The translations under genes and the position numbers were made by a program. From Carposina sasakii (lineage: Eukaryota > Arthropoda > Insecta > Lepidoptera > Carposinidae): a DNA stretch of 64,000 nt. The stretch spans positions 2,908,906 to 2,972,905 of the forward strand of contig CP053165.1 of assembly GCA_014607495.2 (NCBI GenBank). The letters run 5' to 3'. Each line of letters starts with the position of its first letter. Within the stretch, counting starts at the first letter, position 1. Shown here one piece after another: positions 1 through 9,817 of the stretch. Under the pieces are notes generated by a model. That model worked only from the letters and a program-made list of their open reading frames with translations, was not told where the DNA came from and made no database searches.

Positions 1-59
1 GGGAATCGTTTGAAACAAAAAAAAAAAATCGATTTTTGGGAAATTCTATACTGGCCTAA

Positions 60-240
60 CCCCTTAACGAGTACACATCAGCTGTATCTTCATCTGTGCA
101 TGTCATAAGAGTCGATTAATAATTTTAGGGATGTTCTCTCTGGCGATGAGCTAGCAACTTGTCACTATCCGTTATATCTCGCCCCGCTATGTAAAATGGA
201 GATGAACGATCTTATTCATGATCTTGCAATTCAGGCTACC
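60..240 (+). repeat. Dispersed repeat family F, plus-strand copy
   Basis: This stretch reads like other copies in the window at 21445-21665 (+), 4320-4510 (-), 38935-39125 (-), 48780-48870 (-) and 62330-62425 (-). Shared landmarks are CATCAGCTGTATC, GTGCATGTCATAAGAGTC and GATGAGCTAGCAACTTGTCAC. Better preserved copies continue to a module like GATCCTGCAGTTCTGGC followed by CCATTTCGGGAAC. This copy stops at about 240, where another repeat begins. The family is non-coding and about 250 bp long. I see no clear inverted ends, so SINE versus MITE is open. Confidence 0.6.
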
Positions 241-250
241 TAATTTTATA

Positions 251-345
251 AATGAAATTGTATTATGCGTTACAATTCGGAAGTTCAAACATTCACTATG
301 GGTGCGCCCACCACCGGGCCCCACACCCTCCACTGACCCTCGGAT
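251..345 (-). repeat. 3' end of a short retroelement family (ends ACAATTTCATT)
   Basis: Read on the minus strand, this segment ends with ACAATTTCATT. Its last 63 bases (251-313) match, with one difference seen, the 63-bp insertion at 57319-57381, which is flanked by an 11-bp duplication. The GC-rich part at about 310-345 also matches 45315-45358 in opposite orientation. This defines a dispersed family whose 3' terminus can be placed precisely. The full length is unknown. Confidence 0.6.
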
Positions 346-779
346 CTGATAACTTATAACTGCGAAAACAAGCACCTACAATTGCCACGAGAACATAATA
401 AAATTATCCTTAGATTAATGATTGGTCTTTCCGGAGCGAATCATTATTCTAAGAAAATTATCCTTAAAAAACGTTATAAAAGCTCTAATAATATCTCTTA
501 TATTAAGAAAAAGGAGTAGTGACGTCACCATTCTATCCGAGGTGTAAAGTGACATATTTTTTGTAAAAGTCTGAGTTTAAATTCAGAGTATGCTCAGACT
601 GACAGACCGTATATACAAACGTAAGAGCAAGGAACTATTACTGCATTATCTTGCAACGCGGAGTATCATAATGATTGTACATGTGAATAGTTTATTCATA
701 GCCCGCTAGGAAGCGAGGGTAATGGTTGTACCTATGCCCTGAAAAATAGTGTATCGTATCCACAAAGTGTTGCGCGTTT

Positions 780-960
780 GTGTTCAGTCAGACAACATCC
801 TGCGTATTATTGGGAGCCGCCGGTGCCGCCCGCCAATACGCTGCGGACCGCCCATTTCAATTTCCTGGCTGTTTTGGCGTCGGCATAACGGTACGCTTTA
901 GGTTCCATAGATTCTGATCCGAGTTCGGGTGATGCTTTGTTGATGAGCTATGGTGGTGCT
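780..960. other. Unassigned GC-rich patch
   Basis: About 180 bp are clearly richer in G+C than the flanks. An initiator-like TTCAGTCAG lies near 784. One frame is open for about 35 codons and then stops, and no matching splice donor is obvious. It could be a decayed mobile-element piece or a non-coding first exon. I do not recognise it. Confidence 0.2.
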
Positions 961-1533
961 CTTTACGTAGTCAGGAACTCACTGTAGACAACTTAACACG
1001 TTCGTATTGTACCCACCAAATATAATTAGACTTCACGCGACTTGACGATCGTGCGAAAATTGGCTTAACTGGCTTTAGTTAAACATTAGGCTGGATCTGT
1101 TATATGTGCTATGCTGTATGTTCTTTAGAAAAAAAAATAAAATGAAGGCTTCTTTATGGAGTCAAGGTGTAGGTGACGATCCTCTGTCGATTCGATCGAG
1201 AAATAATTTTACTACGTGTAAGGATGACTAGTCATACAAATAGGAACTAACACCCTCATTCAAAGGAACTATTTGGTAAACTTTATATAAAAAATTGTAG
1301 AAAACACTGGATGGATAAAACTGATGTTGAGACTAAACTTTACATAGTGCTGGATCCGCAACTACGCGAACTACGATTTACAATGGCAAAAGGCTGTCTG
1401 AGCTATGGAGCTTTGAATTACATTGACAGTTTTTTTAACCGACTTCAAAAAAAGGAGGAGGTTCTCAATTCGTCTGTATGTATAATATTTTTACACATAA
1501 CATTGTAAGTTACCGAGGTTAGCCCTAGACCGG

Positions 1534-1656
1534 AATATCCAAGGAAGGCGTAAACGTGGCCGCACTAAGGAGACCTGGAGGCGGACGATCATTGCAGAGG
1601 CGAATAAAGTAGGGAAGATCTGGAGCGAGTTAAGACACGAAGCTCAAAAGAACTGA
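1534..1656 (+). pseudogene. LINE ORF C-terminal remnant
   Basis: The frame starting at 1534 gives 40 codons ending in TGA at 1654. It carries the basic run RRKRGRTKETWRRTI and then a WSEL segment, the pattern found at the carboxy end of many non-LTR retrotransposon polyproteins. There is no start codon, and the open frame does not extend upstream as a reverse transcriptase, so this is a 5'-truncated dead copy. The assignment rests on pattern memory of the RGRPR-TWRR type of tail, not on a search. Confidence 0.5.
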
Positions 1657-1975
1657 ATGATAGAGGACTGTGGAGATCCGATGCCCATCTAGGGAACATA
1701 GGAAATTAAATAAGAACATTGGTTAGAAGGCTACTTCAAATTTACTTCTAGAACGGCGTTTCTCTTCTAATGTATCCTCAGTCTAAAGCTTGCAGTTTGA
1801 TTAGTTAATAAAATGCACTTTAATATCCAATCATTTTTGCATACACTTTATATTAAAATGTATGGCTACCACATGGCTATTTACTTTTATAACCTTTTGT
1901 CATTATAAATCCTCTTTTATAAAGTTTAGAAATTCGAACATAAAACGATAGTGTTTCTAAGTATGTACTTATCAA

Positions 1976-2026
1976 GATTCCCACCCGGGTGAGGAATTTT
2001 TTCCATTTCTTTATTAATAATTTTAT
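1976..2026 (+). repeat. Partial 3' tail of the 311-bp tRNA-like unit
   Basis: This is the last 51 bp of the unit found complete at 2041-2351: the end of the T-arm, a T6 run and an AT-rich tail. A 14-bp AT spacer separates it from the start of the full copy. The arrangement tail, spacer, complete unit looks like a head-to-tail tandem whose first member is truncated. Confidence 0.75.
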
Positions 2027-2040
2027 AATATATAATATCT

Positions 2041-2351
2041 TGACTAAGATAAATTTATAAAAAACACTTCTCCATTAATATAATCCGTTAGGATATGGTT
2101 GATTGTTTCATCTTTAAACATTGTGCTGAGGGATTCAGCTTTGTTTGCCGAGATTTGGCTAGTGTATAGCTATCGGGATGAAAAGTAACGTTGCCAATAT
2201 GTAATTTAGAAAAGAGATGGTAAAATTCGTCATCCGAGTAATTGACCCGGTGGCTCAGTGGTTAGAGCACTGACACGCGGAATGCAGAGGTCGTGGGTTC
2301 GATTCCCACCCGGGTGAGGAATTTTTTCCATTTCTTTATTAATAATTTTAT
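2041..2351 (+). mobile_element. 311-bp mobile unit carrying a tRNA-like gene (copy 1)
   Basis: A near-identical 311-bp unit sits on the other strand at 50809-51119, where an exact 11-bp duplication (ATGTTTCAATT) flanks it. That proves it moved as a block. The unit starts TGACTAAGAT and ends in AATAATTTTAT, with no terminal inverted repeats. About 200 bp of unrelated sequence precede a tRNA-like domain at 2244-2317, so the pol III promoter lies in the 3' third and not at the 5' end as in ordinary SINEs. No duplication is obvious around this copy. Confidence 0.75.
2244..2317 (+). tRNA. tRNA-like sequence inside the 311-bp unit (probably not functional)
   Basis: A tRNA-like domain of 74 nt. It has an acceptor GACCCGG / CCGGGTG with six of seven pairs, a D-arm GCTC/GAGC, a box A TGGCTCAGTGG, a T-arm GTGGG/CCCAC and a perfect box B GGTTCGATTCC. 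The anticodon arm does not form a clean 5-bp stem with a 7-nt loop, so no anticodon can be assigned. A T6 run at 2322-2327 would end a pol III transcript just after the domain. It is repeated at 50843-50916 (-). I infer a transcribable tRNA pseudogene carried by a mobile unit. Confidence 0.5.
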
Positions 2352-3001
2352 CAATTTTAAATAACCATTATGATGAAAATTTATGTTTTTGATTGTACTA
2401 TTTCATTAATTGCATTAAGACATCATATTTCGTAGGCTAATAGGAAATTACTAAACTTTCTCATATGTTAATTAGCAGAAGTTAAAAACTAAGAACTATA
2501 ATAATTCCAACAGTAAAACGTTATCCCTTGTTATTTTCGGTACGCAATATTTCAAAAAACAAGCATCTTCTCCGAATCCGTACATGGATCGGTCCCTAAA
2601 ATGTAACGTCCCACGCAAATCACGCCAAGATATGCACAGATTTATAGCAAAAAAGATTCCCAAGTACAAGCAGGTTCGGGAAAATTAAGTGGGCAACATT
2701 ACATGTAGGATTTTGTCGACTAAACCCTACAAGGGTTGGGTCGAAACCCAATTAATTCCTTAGGCACCAGAGCAAGGATTTCTGGACTACCTGAAAGTAT
2801 ACTTACATGTGAATCTTCGTAGATAAGAAGGGGAATGGTAGCAATTTGAAGTATTACCGATTGTATGATATGCCCTCCGGAACAATTTTAAGACAACTTT
2901 AGGTTACAAGCTGCTCTGATATAAAAATGGTTTATTTTGTATTGAAGTTACATGGCGGATTTTCCATATTGCAAAGATAGATATAATATTATTAGCTGTT
3001 G
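2352..3001. other. Gene-free AT-rich stretch
   Basis: No credible coding frame, RNA gene or multi-copy repeat is recognised here, apart from a weak CGCGACTTTGCTCGCGTGGA match near 3003 to the CGCGACTTCGTCC repeat family. Confidence 0.4.
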
Positions 3002-3364
3002 CGCGCGACTTTGCTCGCGTGGATGTCGCTTATTACGTTAGAAGGGGAATATTTTTTTACGATGTATTCTCATATAAAATTCATAAGAATTGGTCAACAC
3101 TGCGATACGAGAATTTTATATATTAGATTGTGTTTCCAGTCTTGTAACGGTAGGTCCAGATTACTAATACATATATTTTGTAAAAATATATACATATAAT
3201 TCTTCTATGCTGCTCTGGGAGTGAAAAAATAATGTATAATGCTACAGCTGCTTCTGAAGATACTGTACAAGTCAGTAGAGGGACAAGAGGGTCTTGGTGT
3301 TTTGTAGGCGATGGGCTGACCACCTGTCACTACTAACCGAACTTGCACATTTCAACTATACCCT

Positions 3365-3462
3365 CAAAATTGGTCAGAAGTGGCACCATGTGGTTCTATC
3401 GGCCCTAGTGCTCTGCCTACCCCGTAAGGGATCAAAGCGTGATTATATGTATATATGTATGT
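3365..3462 (+). repeat. Dispersed repeat family D with ATGT-type tail
   Basis: The block GTGGCACCATGTGGTTCTAT, then GGCCCTAGTGCTCTGCCTAC and a GTATGTATGTA-type tail, recurs at 19485-19575 (+) and, inverted, at 47765-47860 (-). It is non-coding with a simple-repeat 3' tail, so it is probably a SINE. Confidence 0.6.
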
Positions 3463-3540
3463 AAAAATATATGGATACAACGTATCGTACATAAAGCAAT
3501 AAACTTTTCTTATTTCAATTTGATTTTATTACATAAGTCA

Positions 3541-3636
3541 CCAACCCGCCTGCCCAGCGTGGTGACTATGGGCAGAAATCCCCCCCATGGTAGTAGCGTT
3601 GTGGCGTGCCCTGGAGGAGGCCTATATCCATCCATA
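3541..3636 (+). repeat. LINE-tailed SINE, truncated copy
   Basis: This contains the AACCCGCCTGCCCAGCG and GTGGCGTGCCCTGG modules of the family seen complete at 8443-8707. It lacks the 5' part and the GAT tail. Confidence 0.65.
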
Positions 3637-4319
3637 AAATGGGCATACGAGTATGTTACTATTGAAATAGGTTTTCTAGTGTTATCTTAATATCTAAGAT
3701 ATTCGATAGACTATTCAATAATTAATAACGTTAACATTTAACTGGTTTTGTGCTCCCATTACCCGTACTAAAATTAAAGTCAATTAGAAAAGTCTTACGT
3801 AACACCTCGAGGCGTGAAGGTTTTTTCTCAAAGAAAAAATAAGCTCGTTACGTAAATGTCACGTATTCTCATCGTACGTGTTTCTACAACTACGTAATGT
3901 CTTCAGTAGATATTTGTATTGGTACAGGAAAATATCTTTTCGTGAAACATTTACTTTATACAGTAGCTAGCGCGGTCTGTCCAAAAAGTCGCAAAGAAAT
4001 GGTACCTTTGTATAAACGTGACAGAATGACAGTTTTCTACGCTAAATTTCTTTGGTTCCCTTTCGAGACTTTTTAGACAAACTATATCGAGTATGGAGCT
4101 GTAAAGAGTAAACACTTTGGAGCTTGTTTTCAAATATTCAAAGTTATGCCATCGTAAACTGTGTGAGATGCGGTTCGGTATTTGTTTACATGTTATTATT
4201 GGTTTACAGGCATTTGGTAATACTCTGTAGTATAGAGCCTAGATTAATTTTAACTTAACTAGTGTAGTTACAATGAAATATTACAAATATTTTAATAGTT
4301 AAAATGTGCTAAAACAAAT

Positions 4320-4510
4320 CGGCTGTGTTCCCAAACTGGGAACCCTAGGGAAAATGGATTCCCAGAATGGCAGGATCACATAAGAGATCCTTGGAACCAC
4401 GTTTAGCATAGCTAGTTGATAGCTCATCGCCTGAGAGCACGCCCCTAAATTCCATAGTTGACTCTTACGACATGCACGGAAGAAAATGCAGCTGATGTAA
4501 TCTAGATCCC
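4320..4510 (-). repeat. Dispersed repeat family F, minus-strand copy
   Basis: This carries the family F landmarks in inverted order: GGCTGTGTTCCC, CCACGTTTAGCATAGC, ATCGCCTGAGAGCACG and GACATGCACGGAAG. It is diverged and non-coding. Confidence 0.6.
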
Positions 4511-4647
4511 ATTCAAGGAATCCTCAAACGCTGTATTTAATATCTCGTTTTAAAGCACCCACTTTTTATCTGGTAGGATACGAATTTCATATTTTGTATA
4601 GACGAAAATTGACACAGGTCGCTTTACGGGAAAGAACGATCGCTATC

Positions 4648-4929
4648 TGGGGGCCAATTCTCGAAAAGTCTCTAGTTGGAACGAAGCTGAAACGGAACCG
4701 TTGTAGACGCTCAGAACAAAGCAATAATTACTTTATGGTGACGTAAATAGATACATTTCAGCATGAGACAGATATTTGTTTTTATTCTGTCATACTCGCG
4801 ACCGATGCGTGCTAAAATATACCTTATTGCTCAAGCTGTAAGTACATATATATTGCTTCGCACTGCGTTTCGTTAACGGTTCGTTAGTGGTTGCGTTTCG
4901 GCTCAAAAATTTTCAAGAATCACCCCCTG
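4648..4929 (-). mobile_element. MITE with GGGGG(T/C)CAATTCTCGAAAA ends, copy 1
   Basis: The ends are GGGGGCCAATTCTCGAAAAG and TTTTCAAGAATCACCCCC, imperfect inverted repeats of about 18 bp. The interior includes CGGAACCGTTGTAGACGCTC and ATTCTGTCATACTCGCGACC. The same sequence occurs inverted at 8244-8794, where a SINE splits it, and in part at 53840-54120. It has no coding capacity, so it would move using a transposase supplied elsewhere. Confidence 0.65.
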
Positions 4930-5235
4930 TACTTTAGGACGCACTCGGGCGACTTCACCGTGTAGTGTACAAATCGTTTTCGTGAGCACACGGCCTAAGT
5001 GAAATATAAACAAGGATATTCAAACCACTTTAGCCGTACCGCATCTCTCAAACTACACAAAGGCTCTCAGGCTATATTTGTATTGCTAGAGCAGAATATA
5101 TCTGCGAGCTGAGTATGAGTAGGCTTATAAAGATACAATAATACGGATTTAGAAAAGTATTTATTTATTTTATAAAGGATCTTTAAAATAATGTATTATA
5201 GCTAATTTAGAACTATTCAGATCTATGGCGTACCT

Positions 5236-5514
5236 ATGGGAGGTCGGTTGACGGAATCCCTCAAACGGCGCAAATATTCCAGCCTCGACAGAGGCTACTT
5301 ATTTGCGCCGTTCGGCGTGGAGACCCTGGGCCCTTGGGGACCGGCGGCGCTCAAAACATACAGGGACCTGGCCGAGCGGCTCCTAGAGTCCACACGTGAC
5401 CAAAATGCTGGCTGCTACTTAGGCCAAAGAATAAGCATAGCCATTCAGCGCGGCAACGCAGCCAGCATTTTGGGCACGCTACCTGATAAGGTAGATCGGC
5501 TGACCATCCTATAA
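5236..5514 (+). CDS. 92-aa ORF resembling the C-terminal domain of a LINE polyprotein
   Basis: An uninterrupted frame, much richer in G+C than its surroundings, ending at 5514. It has a YLFAPFGVETLGPWG motif, then a helical LAERLLESTRD segment and QRISIAIQRGNAASILGTLP near the end. This short domain, with its conserved QRxSxAxxRGNAxSIL run, is familiar to me as the tail that follows reverse transcriptase in some non-LTR retrotransposon proteins. No RT is visible upstream; the frame is open for a few codons before the ATG only. It is best read as the 5'-truncated end of a fairly young LINE. A captured or domesticated domain is less likely. No flanking duplication was identified. Confidence 0.45.
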   Translation: MGGRLTESLKRRKYSSLDRGYLFAPFGVETLGPWGPAALKTYRDLAERLLESTRDQNAGCYLGQRISIAIQRGNAASILGTLPDKVDRLTIL

Positions 5515-6029
5515 AAATTCGGATTTAGATAAGTATTCCTATTTTTAGATTGATCTTGGGTGGTCAACGGTTTTAGATATTTTATATTTTTGTACTCTAT
5601 TTTATTTGTGAAAAATACTTATGAAAATTCAATTTCTTATCAACCAATGTATTTTTTTAAACCTACGTGTAGACATAAATACTTCTAAAATATCAATAAT
5701 AGATACTTCTATTTTAAAGGTTTTTCTTGGACTTATACTGGGTTTCAATAGAAGAATTTTTTTCAGAAAGCTTTTATATCTATTGTAGTCCACTGTAATC
5801 TTTCTGAGAAAAACCTAAGCCTGTTCATAGGTTAAGCTCGACATTTCTAAGCCTTTGTACACAGGTTCATGTGAAAGCACAAAAGTTTAATAAAGCCTTT
5901 ATGTGTGTAAAAGAGTTAGTATTTAGAGTAGGGCGTGGAGTTTAAAATTTAAATTTTATTTTATACCTTCAGCATGGGGAATTTCTTTCATATCTAGGTA
6001 TTCCAATAAATGTTTAAAATATGAGAGTA
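5515..6029. other. Gene-free AT-rich stretch
   Basis: Nothing is recognised here beyond low-complexity A/T. Confidence 0.4.
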
Positions 6030-6178
6030 TGTTTATTTGTTTGTTGCCTCTTCACTTTTTATCTACAAAATTTTGCTTCCTGAAATTTTGCACACATAAT
6101 GTATAGTTGAGAATATGGAGAACACAGGTTAAATTCTAAAGCCCACGAGAACGAGTCGCGGGCAACGGCCAGCTATAA
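6030..6178 (-). repeat. CGCGACTTCGTCC-headed repeat, minus copy
   Basis: On the minus strand this begins with a diverged CTGGCCGTTGCCCGCGACTC head and ends with the AACAAACAAA type of tail. Related copies occur at 8843, 9818, 9988, 13290, 18435 (-), 30590 (-), 36870 (-) and 52795 (-). Confidence 0.55.
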
Positions 6179-7706
6179 ATAATAAAGACACGAATATATA
6201 AGACTAATCAAATCTTAAGTGTTAAAATTGCCTTGAAATTATGTATATTAAGTTTCAAAAGTATTAGAGTACACCGATTGAAAAAGTGTCGATTGACGGC
6301 ACACGAAATCGGTCGTCCATTCCTTTCTCGACCGGTATCCGTCGACCAAAGCTACCATATTGTATTGTTGGCTGGTCTAATCTCTTTCGTAGCTTTACGA
6401 CCTCATTCACACATAGTAAAGTGTCGAGTTAGCTATTCTAAAGTACAACTATTTTGAACTTTACCGTATCGTTAATTAACGGGTAAACTGTCAAGTTAGG
6501 TACCTACCTTGGATTTTTATTTACTGGTTAGTGTTTTTCGCTTACGCCAACTATTTATTTATTTATTTTATTTACCAAAATCCACAGCACTTAGAATAGT
6601 ACAGACTTTAGCATTCTATCATCATAACACTGCCATTTATGGATTTTCATTTTATATAATAATAATAATTAGAGAGCAAAAGTATTATTAGATTACTTAA
6701 ATAACTAAATCAACTAACTAAATCATGGGGTGTCGATAGTTCCTATAATAAGCTGTTGTTCCTGTATTTATTTCTCGTTTGTAACACGCCGGGTACCGGC
6801 AGTCTCACGCACTGCCGCTCGCTCGTGAAAGTACACGTTTCCATACTAATTCAATTTGCCGCGCCAATGCGTCTCGTTAAAAAGATGCTATAGTGTGACG
6901 CGTGTGTTTCAAAGCTTATTGGAATAAGTAGGTGCACTTTTTGTACTTATAGGACCAAACCTAATTTACCTTGTAGGTATTTTATTGCCTATACAAACTC
7001 ATTGGGGGGGGGGGGTTAATCGCAAATGTAAAAAATGAGAAATTTGGACCGTGGCCTTCTTTTGTTAACATAATTATAGGTAAACTAAGAAGGGATTTGC
7101 TTTTTTAAAATTCGTTAATATGAATTTTATTAGATAGTTGACAGCGTTTTCCAAAATTATGTTTTAAGGGTGGTAAACGGGGGTAATAATGTTTACGCGG
7201 ACGAAGTCGCTGGTGAATAGCTAGTTTGGCATATTTTATTTTATTAATTGTTGCTCGGTTACGACCAACCCTCCTTGTATAGAACAATAAACGAAATCGA
7301 TTATAGGAATTTAGCCTACACGCTGTCCCTGACGAAGGGTAGAAGCCAGAAAGCGCTGGTTAAACCCAGTCAGCTGTCTGCGCTCAGAGCAATATATGTA
7401 GGTAGGTACAGCTCAACAACAACAGACAGGAACATAACTTCAAGGCTTATTATTGGCAGGTGTTTTAGCACAATTTTCACAATATACATTAATCATCAAT
7501 CATGGTTATAACAAAATTTTATGCATAAATATTATGCCGTTACGTTCAAAGCCTTCAAAAGGTTATTACAAATAAGACATCAGTAATTCAACGGAAATGC
7601 ATTTTCTATTGCCTCAATTGCCACCTATGAATGCAGCTTCGTTTTATAGAGTTCGTTTTATAGAGTAACTGGAATGCCTGATTTCGGAACTAATATATTT
7701 GTATAC
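6179..7706. other. Gene-free stretch with a G12 run
   Basis: No gene is recognised. A run of 12 G lies at 7004-7015. A diverged piece of the CGCGACTTCGTCC family occurs inverted at about 7195-7235. Open frames here (for example 6233-6457, 7248-7511) have no recognisable motifs. Confidence 0.4.
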
Positions 7707-7955
7707 GCGGTGATAGCCCAGTGGTTCAGACGTGCACCTTCGAAGCAGGAGGCGTAAGTTCGATCCCAGTCACGGGCCTGTACCACTGAATTTATTTCAT
7801 GTACAGATTTTAATGTTGCAAAATTGTCATTCAGCTCATGCCTCGGAAAACACGTAAAACCGTTGGTCCTGCGCCTGATCGCTCTCCGGTCATATCGGCT
7901 TTCCGTCCCATCGGACTATGAGAGTAACGGAATAGAGAGTGCATCTGTGTTTACC
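7706..7955 (+). mobile_element. tRNA-headed SINE-A, copy 1
   Basis: The head starts GGTGATAGCCCAGTGG (box A like) and has GTTCGATCCCAG (box B like). The body then reads TATTTCATGTACAG, CGTAAAACCGTTGGTCCTGC and CCCATCGGACTATGAGAG. The minus-strand copy at 39155-39468 matches throughout and runs further, to a GAT-repeat tail. This copy is 3' truncated near 7955. Confidence 0.8.
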
Positions 7956-8243
7956 ACCCATCATCCAAAGGTATGGTAAAATAATATGGTAAAACGCACT
8001 CGACTTTGCGTAATATTAAAATATCCCGTTTTTCCTGTTCCGTGAAAATTTCTAATAAATCTCTCGTGATGCTCACCTACTAACTACCTAAATAGGAACG
8101 TATATATATATATAAACACGTTACCCCTTTGGGGTGTACCTAGTAGGACACTGTACAAAACTTCACTGTCCGTACAAATCACCAAACTTTAGAAGTAACC
8201 AAAAACTAGTATAAATAATACTCATTCTCCTCTTTGATCCTAC

Positions 8244-8794
8244 AGGGGGCAATTCTCGAAGATTTTCGAACCGAAACACAACCACTAACGGACCGTTAAC
8301 GAAACGCGGTGCGAAGCAATATATACTTACTGCTTGAGTAATAAGGTATATTTTAGCACGCATCGGTCGTGAGTATGACAGAATAAAAACAAATATCTGT
8401 CTCGTGCTGAAATGTATCTAATTACGTCATCATAAAGTTATTGCCGCGTGGTGCCAGCAGAGTAGAATTCGTACCACCCCATGTTTGTCCGTGGGTATCG
8501 TACGAGGCGATTAAGGGTTTCAGGGAGGTGGGCTGCAGCGCCTCCCGTGTTGACAACATAGTCCAAAATACAAACTGCGGTCACCAACCCGCCTGCCCAG
8601 CGATGTGACTATGGGCAAATACCCCTCATGGCAGTCTTGTGGCGTGCCCCGGGGGAGGCCTACGTCCAGCAGTGGACTGCAATAGGCTGATGATGATGAT
8701 GATGATGAAAGTTATTATTGCTTTGTTCTGACAGTCTACAATGGTTCCGTTTCGGCTTCGTTCCAACTCGAGACTTTTCGAGAATTGACCCCCA
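8244..8794 (+). mobile_element. MITE with GGGGG-type ends, copy 2, split by a SINE
   Basis: Inverted relative to the 4648 copy. It begins GGGGGCAATTCTCGAAGA and ends CGAGAATTGACCCCC. The LINE-tailed SINE at 8443-8707, with its exact 9-bp duplication, lies inside it. Without the insertion the element would be about 277 bp, close to the 282-bp copy at 4648. Confidence 0.75.
8443..8707 (+). mobile_element. LINE-tailed SINE, complete copy
   Basis: A 265-bp insertion bounded by AAAGTTATT at 8434-8442 and 8708-8716. The 5' part begins GCCGCGTGGTGCC. The last 60 bp, from GTGGCGTGCCCCGGGGGAGG onward, match the end of the LINE reading frame at 61640-61717, and GAT repeats follow. No clear tRNA head is seen. 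It probably relies on that LINE's reverse transcriptase, which would recognise the shared tail. Confidence 0.8.
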
Positions 8795-8842
8795 GTTCTG
8801 GCTACCCCATTTCGGGAACACAACCGTATTTATGTATATATA

Positions 8843-9565
8843 GTGGACGCCCGCGACTCCGTCCGCGTGGACTACAGAAAAATCTAAAGTCGAAATTATC
8901 CGGGATAAAAACATTTTCCCAGATTAAAAAATATATGTTAAGTAGTGCTTCCCCGCAGTCTCTAATGAACATATATGTCCGATTTTAGCTTCACATGTAC
9001 AGCGGTTTTTGTAAAAAAAATTGAATTCCCGTTAGTCCCCTTCCTGTGGGAATTTTGGGAAATCCATTCTTAGGGCTTTCTCGTAGTCCCTTTTCCGATT
9101 TCAGTTTCATACAAATAGCGGTGTTCGTATAAATTTGGAATTCCCGTTTGTCCCCTTGCCGTGGGAATTTCAGGAAATCCGTTCTTAACGCTCCCTCGCA
9201 GTCCCTAATGAACGTACAGGTCTAATTTCGAATTCATATGTATCGCGGTTGTCGTAAAAAAATGAATTCCCGTTTGTCCCCTTCCCGTGGGAATTTCGGG
9301 AAATCCGTTCTTAGTGCTTCCTGGCAGTCCCTAATGAACATATATGCCCAATTTCAGCTTCATATGTATAGCGGTTTTCGTAAAAAAATATAGAATTCCC
9401 GTTGGTCGCCTTCCCGTGGGAATATCGGGAAATTCTTATAGCCTATGTTCATCCAGGTCCAATAAGGATTCTAACGGTGAAAGAATTTTTGAAATCGGTC
9501 CAGTACTTTTTGAGCCTATTCGTTACAAACAAACAAAGTTTTCCTCTTTATAATATTAGTGTAGA
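8843..9565 (+). repeat. Long CGCGACTTCGTCC-headed repeat with four internal tandem units
   Basis: The head GCGACTCCGTCCGCGTGGAC is at about 8850. The usual end of this family, AACAAACAAAG followed by TATAATATTAGTGTAG, is at about 9525-9565. Short copies are about 170-215 bp; this one is about 720 bp because four tandem units are inserted at about 8950-9430. Confidence 0.65.
8950..9430 (+). repeat. Tandem repeat, about 4 units of 115-129 bp
   Basis: The anchor GAATTCCCGTT recurs at 9023, 9138, 9264 and 9393. Each unit also has CTTCCCGTGGGAAT, GGGAAATCCGTTCTTA and GCAGTCCCTAATGAAC. Units differ from one another by substitutions and short indels, so the array is not freshly amplified. Confidence 0.8.
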
Positions 9566-9817
9566 TAAATAAAAAAAATAAAATAGCGCATCTTTTTCCT
9601 TTCATTTCCGATCGATTGTAAATATGAATAACACTTCACGTTCAGCGCAGTCCATTTGAGTGCTGGCTCGTGTATTTATACAGGTATATATCTATAGCAG
9701 ACTATTAAAACATGACTTATAAACTGTATCTGTTATTGCCAAATTTAATCAAATCATCCATTCTCAAAAACTTTTACATTTATGTTTAAAGAGTAGTTTA
9801 TTGTTATTCTGATGTAT

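Noticed and set aside
520..527. TGACGTCA as a meaningful CRE
   Set aside because: Similar 8-mers occur at several places (51450, 47553) without a nearby supported promoter.
2244..2317. Functional tRNA gene
   Set aside because: The anticodon arm does not fold correctly and the sequence is part of a duplicated mobile unit; kept only as tRNA-like.
7004..7015. G12 run as a quadruplex element
   Set aside because: A single uninterrupted G run is a poor intramolecular quadruplex candidate and may be a sequencing or slippage feature.
9023..9430. CRISPR-like array
   Set aside because: Units are contiguous 115-129-bp tandem copies without spacers, in animal DNA.
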